A stretch of 28,628 bases of DNA from JABEVB01 sp049965775 (GTDB lineage Bacteria; Planctomycetota; Phycisphaerae; WQYP01), in NCBI GenBank assembly GCA_049965775.1, contig JBMFVX010000026.1:1-28628 (forward strand), read 5' to 3'. A program made the position numbers and the translations under genes. Positions 7,473 to 15,443 of this stretch are shown piece by piece. The notes under the pieces are model-generated. The model was not told where the DNA came from and searched no databases. It worked only from the letters and a program-made list of their open reading frames with translations. Every line of letters starts with the position of its first letter. The first letter of the stretch is position 1.

Positions 7473-7549
7473 TCAAACACCCGGCGGGTGGTGATGAGGT
7501 TGGATGCCATTCGGGCATGCGGCAAGCAGTGCAATATTCGGATCGTACA

Positions 7550-9928
7550 ATGCTTAGACGCCAGCAAAGCCAAGGTGTACAAAATTCGCTGCGGTGGATG
7601 GTGTCGCTGGTATTGGCGGTCTTGCTTGGGCAAATGCCGCAAACAAACGCATGGGCGGCTTTGCCGAACGCAAGCGGTGCGACGGCTCGAATGGTGGGCG
7701 TCAGGCAGGGGCGTTGGACATTATGTTCAAGCGTGGTCTCGAACCCCACAAAATCGGCGCGGCGTTTTCTGGTGGTAAGCAGTTTTGATGCATCGCCCAA
7801 CCGCCAGTTTGGTGCTTGGGTATGGGTGCCTGCCCACTGCTCGAGGCGCATATGGGTGCCGTGTGAACTCTCGCATTTGAACCGCAGCGCCCCAAGCGTG
7901 GGTGTTCATACCTTGCTGCTTGGCCGCCAAGCCGGGCGCGAAGTTGTGTATTCGCGCCAGGTCGGGCTGTTGATGGTGGAAAAAAATGCCCAACCGACGG
8001 TCGCCATCGTTGGTGCTGCCGATAACCAGACCCCCGCCCTGGTGTCGGCCATGCTTGCCGAACAGGGGCTTAAAGGCGGCGCTGTATATGCATCGGCCAA
8101 TAACCTGCCGCCGGTGCCTCAGGGGTGGGATGGAGTAAAAGCGGTTGTAATAGGCGCGCAGCACCCCCGGCTTTCCACCCTGCAGATGCAGGCGCTGCGG
8201 CGCTGGGTGCTGGGCGGCGGGCGCCTCTGGTTGCAGGCCGTTCGCGTGCCCCAAGGTTTCTGTCGGCGGTTGCTTGGGCGCAGTTGGCGGGCGGTTGTTG
8301 TGGGCCGGACGCTCTCGGCGAGGCTGCATTTTGTCGCGACGCATCTCAATCATGTCACGGTGCTCCATCGCGCCGTGCGAATGGTGCAACTAATTCCCAA
8401 TGGTATGCACACGCTGATGACGGTGAATGGTTGGCCGGCGGTTTTGCAGGAGCGATTTGGCCGGGGCCGGGTTTTGGTGTGTGCGGTGGATGGCGATGGT
8501 TTGTTAACTGCCAAGGGCCGGGCGAGCGGTGTGTTGTGGCCCGCTCTGCGACGGTTCTATCACGAGAGCACAAAGTTGCCCCGGCATCACCAGTCGGTGG
8601 CTGCAGCCATTGGTCAATTTGCGCGGGCGCAAATTGGGTACCGCGTCATGCGACGTCGTACGGTGGCGGTTATTCTCGGCTTATTCTGCGTGGGGCTGCT
8701 TGTGGCCGGCTTGTGGCTGCACCGCCGCAATCGCCTTGAGAAAATAGCATGGCTGGCCGGCGGCGGAGCCGTGGCGGTGGCCGTGCTGCTTGTGGTGCTG
8801 GGGTTGGCCGAGCGCCAGAGCGTGCCGGCGACTGTTTCGACGGTGGGTCTCTTTCAATCAACCGGCGAAGACCATGCCGTAATAACTTATGTGGGGATTG
8901 CCGCACTTAGCCCGCACAGCCGCGCGGCGGCCATTGAGTCGAGCCATGGGGGCATGCTGACGATGGATATGACCGGCCAGCGGCACAACATCACCCGCCT
9001 TATATGGAGCGACTACAACCATTGGCGCAGCCAGGGATTGAAGTTGCCGTCGGGATCGCTTCTGGGTGGTCAATATCGGGGTATTATTGCTGTTAATATG
9101 CCGCAGCGCGTCTCGGCCGTGTATGGGGCTGACGGGCTGGAGTTGACCTGGCCTCGTACGAGTGCGGCGCTGAGCAATAAGGTTGTTGTGGGGCCATCCG
9201 GTGCGCTTCGGACGGTGCAAAAAAGACCTTCGCTATTGACGGCTGGGCCGGCGCAGATTTTACCTGCCGGGCAATTTATTGTGACGGCGGTGCTGAGCCA
9301 GCAGGACCGATGGCGATCTGACGTGTTGCGGGCGCTTACGCGTCATGAACATTATGCACGCCCGACGCTGCTGGCGTGGTCTTCGCATCTGGCTGCACCG
9401 ATACAACTGGCCGGGCTGGATAGACATCTTTCGCAGTCGCTGGTGGAACTTCCTGTGCATATTCATCGCACGAGGCCCAACACGAATGTGGTCGTGCCGT
9501 GGCCTTTGCTGCATTACACGCTTTCGGCAGGGCCCGGGCAGCGGGCGCCCGCGCTGGTTTACGATGAGCGGCGACAACAATGGATTGGGCATTTAAGTAT
9601 GCCGGCGGATGTATTTGTGCGGTTCCAACTGCCGCGGCAGATATTGCCCATTCGATTGACGAGCGTAAAGGCTATGTTGGACATATTGGCACCGGGGCGT
9701 CCTGTGCGTCTGGCGCTGTATAGCGGCGGCAAGCCGGCGGAAGTGATTCGCCGCGTTGGCGTGGTGGGGCGTATGGCTGTGCACAGCGGCGCCGGAGAGG
9801 TGAAGCCTGATGCCGGTGGAGGCGTCTGGGTCGAGATTAAGGTGGGGGGCGGGCTGGACATCGGCCATTCCTGGGGGATCAGGACGGTTCGGTTAAGTGT
9901 GGCCGGCCGGACCCTGCAGCCGCATTAG
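7550..9928 (+). CDS. Large membrane protein with GATase-like extracytoplasmic segment, ABC-exporter associated
   Basis: Not a family I can name. About 792 residues from 7550 (an ATG at 7517 is also possible). The open frame back to 7307 overlaps the phosphoesterase and is unlikely to be used. The N-terminus is a signal peptide (WMVSLVLAVLLGQMPQTNAWA). A segment around residues 140-330 contains VAIVGAADNQTP, VKAVVIGAQHPRLSTLQ and RRWVLGGGRLWLQ. This recalls the class-I glutamine-amidotransferase-like or ThuA-like fold of membrane proteins such as GldG/DUF4350, without a catalytic Cys. Two membrane spans follow (about 368-390 and 398-420). The remaining ~370 residues are extracytoplasmic beta-rich sequence. 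The ABC ATPase starts 42 bases after the stop, so it probably works with that transporter. Confidence 0.7.
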   Translation: MLRRQQSQGVQNSLRWMVSLVLAVLLGQMPQTNAWAALPNASGATARMVGVRQGRWTLCSSVVSNPTKSARRFLVVSSFDASPNRQFGAWVWVPAHCSRRIWVPCELSHLNRSAPSVGVHTLLLGRQAGREVVYSRQVGLLMVEKNAQPTVAIVGAADNQTPALVSAMLAEQGLKGGAVYASANNLPPVPQGWDGVKAVVIGAQHPRLSTLQMQALRRWVLGGGRLWLQAVRVPQGFCRRLLGRSWRAVVVGRTLSARLHFVATHLNHVTVLHRAVRMVQLIPNGMHTLMTVNGWPAVLQERFGRGRVLVCAVDGDGLLTAKGRASGVLWPALRRFYHESTKLPRHHQSVAAAIGQFARAQIGYRVMRRRTVAVILGLFCVGLLVAGLWLHRRNRLEKIAWLAGGGAVAVAVLLVVLGLAERQSVPATVSTVGLFQSTGEDHAVITYVGIAALSPHSRAAAIESSHGGMLTMDMTGQRHNITRLIWSDYNHWRSQGLKLPSGSLLGGQYRGIIAVNMPQRVSAVYGADGLELTWPRTSAALSNKVVVGPSGALRTVQKRPSLLTAGPAQILPAGQFIVTAVLSQQDRWRSDVLRALTRHEHYARPTLLAWSSHLAAPIQLAGLDRHLSQSLVELPVHIHRTRPNTNVVVPWPLLHYTLSAGPGQRAPALVYDERRQQWIGHLSMPADVFVRFQLPRQILPIRLTSVKAMLDILAPGRPVRLALYSGGKPAEVIRRVGVVGRMAVHSGAGEVKPDAGGGVWVEIKVGGGLDIGHSWGIRTVRLSVAGRTLQPH

Positions 9929-9970
9929 CCACCGCGGGCGATTGCCGCCCACGCAATGTTGGAGAAACTC

Positions 9971-10987
9971 ATGACACAAGCCAATGAACTGCCCGTAGTA
10001 AAAGCCACTGATCTTACAAAAAAATATGGCGCGTTTACCGCGCTGGATAAACTCTCGATCGAACTGCGCAAAGGGCAAATACTCGGATTCATCGGGCCAA
10101 ACGGTGCGGGCAAAACCACCACCATCAAGATTTTGGTGGGTCTGGCAAAACCGACGGCAGGTGAGGCGTACATAGCGGGTTGTAACTGCACCACCGAATC
10201 AAAAAAAATAAAACGGCTGGTCGGTTACATGCCCGATACGTTCGGCGCCTACGACAATATGCGCGTGCAGGAATATCTCGATTTTTTTGGAGCGGCCTTT
10301 GCCATACCGCGCAAGGAGCGGCGCACCCGCATAGACTGGGTGCTCGAAACCACGGGCGCTAACCATATGCGGGACCTATTTGTTGAGAGCCTCAGCCATG
10401 GCATGAAGCAGCGCTTGGGCATTGCGCGCACGCTGCTTCACGATCCGCCGGTGCTCATTTTAGACGAGCCTGCCAACGGCCTGGACCCCACCGCCCGCGT
10501 GGAAATGAGGCAGATTCTGCTCAAACTTGCCGACATGGGAAAAACGCTTATTGTCACAAGCCATATTCTGCCGGAGCTTTCGCGCATCTGTAACGTCGTG
10601 GCGATTATCACAGGGGGCAAACTGCGGGCGTTTGGCAGCCTCGATACGATCATGCACGATTTGCGCCAAAAGCGGCTTTTTGAAGTTCAGTTGGCTGGAA
10701 ACACGGATGCGGCAGCGGCGGCATCGCAGCTGGGTGGCCTGCTCGGCACCGATGTACCCGTTGAAACCTCGCAGGTTGAAGGTCTGCTGCGCTTCAGCAC
10801 AACGCTGGCCGATGAGGAATTGGCACAAGTGTTGCGGCAACTCATCGCGCGGGGCGTGATGGTGGCGCAATTCAGGGAAGTGCAGCAAGACCTTGAGGAC
10901 GCGTTTTTGTCGGTGACGCGGGCCGCCGCCGAGCAGGATCGCCCGGCGGCCGATGTTGCCGCGCCTGCGGCCGGAGGGGCGGTTTAA
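9971..10987 (+). CDS. ABC transporter ATP-binding protein
   Basis: A 338-residue ABC ATPase. Walker A is GPNGAGKT (residues 42-49), the signature LSHGM (141-145) in LSHGMKQRLGIARTLLHDP, Walker B VLILDE (161-166), then PANGLDPTAR and the switch His in IVTSHIL. The Q-loop region reads VGYMPD, as in the GYxPE-type ATPases of ABC-2 exporters such as GldA. About 100 extra C-terminal residues follow the nucleotide-binding domain. The start at 9971 is preferred over ATG 9956 because GGAGA lies 6 bases upstream of it. It overlaps the permease by one base (TAATGA), implying translational coupling. It lies between the large membrane protein and the permease, so it powers an ABC-2 exporter of unknown cargo. 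Confidence 0.93.
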   Translation: MTQANELPVVKATDLTKKYGAFTALDKLSIELRKGQILGFIGPNGAGKTTTIKILVGLAKPTAGEAYIAGCNCTTESKKIKRLVGYMPDTFGAYDNMRVQEYLDFFGAAFAIPRKERRTRIDWVLETTGANHMRDLFVESLSHGMKQRLGIARTLLHDPPVLILDEPANGLDPTARVEMRQILLKLADMGKTLIVTSHILPELSRICNVVAIITGGKLRAFGSLDTIMHDLRQKRLFEVQLAGNTDAAAAASQLGGLLGTDVPVETSQVEGLLRFSTTLADEELAQVLRQLIARGVMVAQFREVQQDLEDAFLSVTRAAAEQDRPAADVAAPAAGGAV

Positions 10988-12651
10988 TGAATAATCCGGT
11001 TATTGATCGCGAGTTAACCGGCATGCTGCGGCGCGGCCGCACGCTGGCTGTGCAGGTCATTTTTGCTTCAGTGCTGGCTGCAGCAGTGGTGCTGGCCTGG
11101 CCTCATGGAGGTAATGTAAGCCTTACGGGTGCACAGTCGCAACAGGTGTTTCGCCTTTTCAGTTATACGCTGCTGCTTGGGGCCATTGTGATAACCCCGG
11201 CATTTCCGGCGGTGTCTCTGGTGCGTGAAAAGCAGGCTGGCACGCTCGCTCTGCTGCTTAATTCGCCGCTGACCCCGCGTGCCATCTTTGTCGGAAAGCT
11301 GCTGGGGGCGGTGGGTTTTATACTGATGCTGGTTGTGCTGAGCCTGCCGGCTGCAGCGGCATGCTATGCAATGGGCGGCGTAAGCCTCACGGGCCAAATA
11401 GTACCGGTATATCTCATCTTAATCGCGGCCTCGGTTCAATACTGCGCCATTGCGCTGTATATGAGTTTGCGGGCCAGGCGGGTGGATGGCGCTCTGCGGC
11501 TGGCCTATGCCGCGGTGTTTGTGCTGGCGGTGCTCACCATGGTGCCGGCGGAGTTTACGCAGGGCAGCATGTTTGCGAGTTTGGCCGCCGCAGGCGACTG
11601 GGTTGGCGCCATGTCGCCGCTGACGACCATGGCCGGCGTGCTGGGACAGGGGGTGCTGACCAATACCGGTACGCTGACAAGCTCCCATACCGAGGCATTC
11701 CTTGTAATTTCGCTTTGCGTGACACTGTTTTTCAGTCTCCTTACCATTCGTCGGCTGGGGCAGCGGCTGTTTGATCAGCCCCGGGCGGCGGGAAAAATAA
11801 CCGATGACCGGTCGGGCGGGGTGCGGTTTTTCCGGCGCGTCATGTACCTGTGGTTTTTTGATCCGCAGCGTCGCAGCGGCCTGACGGGGCCGCTGGCCAA
11901 TCCGGTGTTTGTTAAAGAACTTCGCACCTCGCGTTTTGGCCGATCACATTGGCTTATGCGCCTGGTGGGGTTGTGTCTGGTGGTGTCGCTGGGGCTGATG
12001 CTGGCGGCGGCGTACGGCGCGGCCAGCGCCGGCAGCCATGTGATGGGCATGATTTTGGTATTGCTGCAGGCGGCGCTTATTGTGCTGATAACGCCCGGGC
12101 TCGCGGGCGGGCTTATCAGTTCGGAAGTTGAATCAGGGTCGTGGCAGTTGCTGCAGATGACGCCGCTTAGCCCCCGGCGCATTGTAACGGGCAAAATACT
12201 CTCTTCGCTCTGGACGCTGTTTTTATTGCTGCTGGCTACAGTGCCGGGTTATCTGGCGATGCTTGTGATAGACACTTCCGAGGCCGCGCGTGTGGGGCGG
12301 GTACTAACCGCTCTGGCGGTAACCGCTTTGTTTGCGTTGCTTACGGCCAGTGCCATCAGCGCGATGTTTCGCAAGGCTGCAACCTCCACCGGCGCAGCGT
12401 ATGGATTCCTGCTGGTGGTATGTGTAGGCACGTTGGCGGTGTGGCAGGGACGAGGCACACTGTTTGGATTTAAGGCGGTTCGGGCGGCGTTGCTGATCAA
12501 TCCGCTGGCCGCCACGCTCGCCGCCATTGGCGCTCCGGGGTTCACACCATATCAGTTGATACCGGCAAACTGGTACATCATGGCGGTGGCAGGAGTATTG
12601 GCTGTTGGTGTAATGGTTGTGTGTGTCTGGCGATTGACTAAGCCGCGGTAA
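10987..12651 (+). CDS. ABC-2 type permease, internally duplicated
   Basis: A 554-residue polytopic membrane protein with many hydrophobic spans, partner of the preceding ATPase. It consists of two related halves about 300 residues apart. Half one starts NPVIDREL and has LVREKQAGTLALLLNSPLTP followed by FVGKLLG; half two starts NPVFVKEL (about residue 305) and has ISSEVESGSWQLLQMTPLSP followed by VTGKILS. Each half resembles one ABC-2 permease subunit, so one polypeptide may supply both transmembrane domains. This would suit a single permease gene beside a single ATPase gene. ABC-2 permeases export polysaccharides, lipids or drugs, or act in gliding-like machines; the cargo here is unknown. 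Confidence 0.88.
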   Translation: MNNPVIDRELTGMLRRGRTLAVQVIFASVLAAAVVLAWPHGGNVSLTGAQSQQVFRLFSYTLLLGAIVITPAFPAVSLVREKQAGTLALLLNSPLTPRAIFVGKLLGAVGFILMLVVLSLPAAAACYAMGGVSLTGQIVPVYLILIAASVQYCAIALYMSLRARRVDGALRLAYAAVFVLAVLTMVPAEFTQGSMFASLAAAGDWVGAMSPLTTMAGVLGQGVLTNTGTLTSSHTEAFLVISLCVTLFFSLLTIRRLGQRLFDQPRAAGKITDDRSGGVRFFRRVMYLWFFDPQRRSGLTGPLANPVFVKELRTSRFGRSHWLMRLVGLCLVVSLGLMLAAAYGAASAGSHVMGMILVLLQAALIVLITPGLAGGLISSEVESGSWQLLQMTPLSPRRIVTGKILSSLWTLFLLLLATVPGYLAMLVIDTSEAARVGRVLTALAVTALFALLTASAISAMFRKAATSTGAAYGFLLVVCVGTLAVWQGRGTLFGFKAVRAALLINPLAATLAAIGAPGFTPYQLIPANWYIMAVAGVLAVGVMVVCVWRLTKPR

Positions 12652-12732
12652 AAGTGCGCAAGCATTGCGGTGGTTGAGGGCCAAGACGGCCGGCCCATGA
12701 AACGCGGTTGACAAAGTGTTGGTGATGTTTTG

Positions 12733-14622
12733 ATGGTGTGTACACAACAAGCTTGCAAGAAGATTGTGCCGCTGCGGCAACACCCCTGGCGACAGGGTGC
12801 CGTTGGCTTGGCGATATTGCTGCTGGCTGCGGGTCGCGTGTTTGCCGCGCCGGCCGGGCCGCCGTTGCTGCCGGGCTTTACTCCCGTGGACCGAGGTTTT
12901 GGCAACATCATGTGGCGCGATCCGGCATTGCCGAGTGTGAAGCCCGTCCAAAAGTATAACATAAGCGCACAGGCCAACTGGCGGCTGGCTTTGCAGCAAC
13001 CCGATTCTCTTACGCGGTGTCGCACCTGCCAAGCGCTGGCTGAATCTGCTCGTGCGGGTATTCCGGGCTTAGGCCAGTTTTTGCCGCAGCTTCTCGCCAT
13101 TGTGCGGAACAACAAGACGGATGCGGTGCTCCAGCGGGCCGCGGTTGAAGCGATCATTGCCATGCATGCCTCTGCTGCAGCGGAGACACTGGTCAGTGCT
13201 GATAGTCATGGCGATTGGCACATGGCCCTGCTATGCGATGCCGCGCTGGCCCGGTGGCACTTTCAACCGGCGCTGCGGCTATGGTTGGCTCGCGTCAATG
13301 CGGCTGCAACCAACAGCATCGTAAGATTGTCGGCAGTAAAGGCACTCGGCAGGCTTGGCGACAAACAGGCGATCTCAACGCTGCGGCGGGCGGCGCTGGC
13401 GCCAAGACGTAACCTGCAGGTGCGACTGGCCGCGTTGCAGAGTCTGCATGAGTTGCACGCTACGGGTATGGCGGTGCTTGCGGCTCATGTTATTGGATTG
13501 GCCGGTGTTCAGGCGCTGGGCAAGGTACAGGTAGAACATGTCGCTGTGGGAAACGCTCTGCTGGCGATAACAGCGCTGGACGCGAGTTCGCGACCCGATG
13601 GGGCACAGGACCTTGCGGTTTGGGCAGGCTCATCCAACACCGCAATAGCCGCGCTGGCAATGCAGGGTTTGCTGCGTGCCCATAGCCCGCTTGCAGGCAA
13701 AGCGGCGCCGGCGCTGGCGCACAGCCCAGACAGCGTGCTGCGGCGACTTGCGGCTGAAGCCTTTCTGCAGCAGGCAAACGCGCAAAGCGTGGCGGAGCTG
13801 AGTAAACTGCTGGGCGATCCGCGGCGCTTTGTCCGCTGGTATGCCCGCCACGCACTAAGCACCCTCGGTGATGGACGCTTGCGGCCGCAGGTGCTTGAGG
13901 TGGTGGGGCGCATGCTAGTTAAAGGCAATGCTTTGGCTCGGCGGCAGGCGGCGCTTGTTGCCGGCAGGTTGCACTTTACGCCTTTGCAGCGTCAGCTTTT
14001 GCATGTGCTGCGGCACGATCCGTCGTTGCCGGTGCGCATCGGGGCGGCCGCAGCGTTTCGCAGATTGCAGCTTGCTGGAATGTTGCCTTCGCTGCTGGCG
14101 TATGCGCAAGAGACGGCTGAAGTGTCGGCATCTTTGCCGACGTCGGTGCATGCGACGACTGCAAGCCTTCAACGCCAGTCTGATTTGGGCGGGCAGTTAT
14201 CACAGCTATTTCAGCTTTTTGGAGCGATGCGGTATGCTCCGGCGCAGCCGCTGCTTATGCGGCTTATTCCAAAGCATTCGCCGTATTCGGGTACGGCCCG
14301 CACCGCGGCCATCTGGGCGCTGGGAAAAATCAACCGTGGCCGCTACAACGCCGGCTTGGCGCGGCAATTAAAAGGGCGGCTGGATGATCTTTCGATTTTG
14401 GACCCAGAGCTTGAGTCGGTGCGAATTATGTCGGCCGAGGTGTTGGGCCGTATGGGATCGAAAGCCGTACTGGCGACGTTGCGGTCGTATTACATCAGCA
14501 ACGATACCTCTCGCTTATGCCTGGCGTGCCGGTGGGCCATAGGGCGCATCACCGGCAAGGAGCCGCCGCTGCCCAAGACATCGGTCGTGTATAGCAATCA
14601 ATTTTTGCCGCCAACGAGGTAG
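12733..14622 (+). CDS. Exported HEAT-repeat protein
   Basis: A 629-residue protein with a signal peptide (basic start, then GAVGLAILLLAAGRVFA, cleavage likely near AFA/APAG). From about residue 90 onward it is built of helical HEAT-like repeats: AVEAIIAMHASAAAETLVSA, VRLSAVKALGRLGDKQAIST, VRLAALQSLHELHATGM, VRWYARHALSTLGDGR and VRIGAAAAFRRLQLAGM, each with the Val/Arg-Ala-Leu pattern. A TRCRTCQALAESA Cys pair lies near residue 95. HEAT solenoids bind other proteins; no enzyme motif is seen. ATG 12733 is used rather than the adjacent TTG 12730, with GGTGAT upstream. It lies 81 bases behind the permease on the same strand, so a role as a periplasmic partner of the ABC exporter is possible but inferred. 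Confidence 0.8.
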   Translation: MVCTQQACKKIVPLRQHPWRQGAVGLAILLLAAGRVFAAPAGPPLLPGFTPVDRGFGNIMWRDPALPSVKPVQKYNISAQANWRLALQQPDSLTRCRTCQALAESARAGIPGLGQFLPQLLAIVRNNKTDAVLQRAAVEAIIAMHASAAAETLVSADSHGDWHMALLCDAALARWHFQPALRLWLARVNAAATNSIVRLSAVKALGRLGDKQAISTLRRAALAPRRNLQVRLAALQSLHELHATGMAVLAAHVIGLAGVQALGKVQVEHVAVGNALLAITALDASSRPDGAQDLAVWAGSSNTAIAALAMQGLLRAHSPLAGKAAPALAHSPDSVLRRLAAEAFLQQANAQSVAELSKLLGDPRRFVRWYARHALSTLGDGRLRPQVLEVVGRMLVKGNALARRQAALVAGRLHFTPLQRQLLHVLRHDPSLPVRIGAAAAFRRLQLAGMLPSLLAYAQETAEVSASLPTSVHATTASLQRQSDLGGQLSQLFQLFGAMRYAPAQPLLMRLIPKHSPYSGTARTAAIWALGKINRGRYNAGLARQLKGRLDDLSILDPELESVRIMSAEVLGRMGSKAVLATLRSYYISNDTSRLCLACRWAIGRITGKEPPLPKTSVVYSNQFLPPTR

Positions 14623-14662
14623 CCGCAGCGCCGCCGGTGCAGGCTTTGTAACTTGGCGCGGG

Positions 14663-14678
14663 CGCGGCCGCGGCCGCG
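14663..14678. terminator. Perfect 16-bp GC palindrome between convergent genes
   Basis: CGCGGCCGCGGCCGCG, self-complementary over all 16 bases, followed on the + strand by TTTATTTAT. It lies 41 bases after the HEAT gene stop and abuts the stop codon of the convergent lipoprotein gene. A likely hairpin terminator for the + strand; the T-rich tail is interrupted. Confidence 0.45.
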
Positions 14679-14679
14679 T

Positions 14680-15378
14680 TTATTTATACTGCGTCCAGAC
14701 CCATTGGCCGCCGGCGTTTTGCTTTTGATACCAATCGCCGGGCCTCAGAAATCGCAACCACTGTTTAAAGAAAATGAGGCTTACCGCCTGAACCGACTGG
14801 CCCGTTTGCCCAGCGACAATCTGATACAGCTCGCGTCGGTAGAGATTCTGCCTTTGAATGGTCTGCTGTTGTGTGGGGGTAAGGGCTTTAAGTGCCACCA
14901 CATAACCACTGTGAGCTTCCCCAACAAGCTGTGCATCTTTAAGTTTGCGAACCGCCGGATAATTGGCCCGCATCTCATGAAGGACGGTGGCTTTATCCGG
15001 AAGACCACCGGCATCGGCCGCGAAAACGTCGAGCAGCACGATAGATTGGCGGCTCTGAAGTGTATTGAACGAGCTGGGCTGGCGGGTGCCGGTGGCTGAT
15101 GGCAAGGTTGAAGGCGGCTCGCTTGCGCTGGCCCTGGTAGCCGGCCCCGCTGCCGGCGCCGGGCTGGGCGCCTGACCGGTGATGTAGCTGAGATCGTCAT
15201 GCGCTTCGTGCACCACCAGCGTCAGTTTGCCGTTGAGGTTTACATCCACCTCCAGGGGCTTTTGCTGCTGAATGACCACATCGTTGTGGGTGCTTAGGCA
15301 GCCGGTCGAGGCGGTGCATGCCGCTACGGTCAATAACAAAGAGGCACCACGGGTTAAGCAATGTTTGATTGATGTCAT
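14680..15378 (-). CDS. YnbE-YdbL fusion lipoprotein
   Basis: A 232-residue lipoprotein. The signal sequence ends in a lipobox VAAC (Cys21) or, less likely, STGC (Cys27). Residues about 33-66 (IQQQKPLEVDVNLNGKLTLV) resemble the small outer-membrane lipoprotein YnbE, whose strand-forming sequence reads EPITINMNVKIEHEIIIKA in E. coli. A Pro/Ala/Ser linker (70-105) follows. Residues about 125-232 match YdbL/DUF1318: LPDKATVLHEMRANYPAVRK, LVGEAHSGYVVALKAL, IVAGQTGQSVQAVS, and the end RPGDWYQKQNAGGQWVW. In E. coli ynbE and ydbL are separate genes after ydbH. There YnbE joins YdbH to bridge the periplasm for phospholipid movement and YdbL modulates the assembly. The same gene order here, with the YdbH-like gene 65 bases upstream, supports the call. 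A Shine-Dalgarno CAGGAG precedes 15378. Confidence 0.78.
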   Translation of the reverse strand: MTSIKHCLTRGASLLLTVAACTASTGCLSTHNDVVIQQQKPLEVDVNLNGKLTLVVHEAHDDLSYITGQAPSPAPAAGPATRASASEPPSTLPSATGTRQPSSFNTLQSRQSIVLLDVFAADAGGLPDKATVLHEMRANYPAVRKLKDAQLVGEAHSGYVVALKALTPTQQQTIQRQNLYRRELYQIVAGQTGQSVQAVSLIFFKQWLRFLRPGDWYQKQNAGGQWVWTQYK

Positions 15379-15443
15379 AAATCTAACTCCTGAAGCGAGC
15401 CTTCCTTAACTGCGATTATATACCAATCTCCATTGCCGGTGCA

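Noticed and set aside
7307..7549. N-terminal extension of the large membrane protein
   Set aside because: It overlaps the end of the phosphoesterase and places an Arg/Cys-rich stretch before a proper signal peptide; a start near 7517 or 7550 is more sensible.
12707..12735. TTGACA before the HEAT-repeat gene as a promoter
   Set aside because: A good -35 hexamer, but the base run 17 positions on is TGATGG, with no acceptable -10 box.
12304..13163. Long minus-strand frames of 200-240 residues
   Set aside because: Antisense to the ABC permease end and HEAT gene start, both of which have clear protein features; composition typical of shadow frames in GC-rich DNA.
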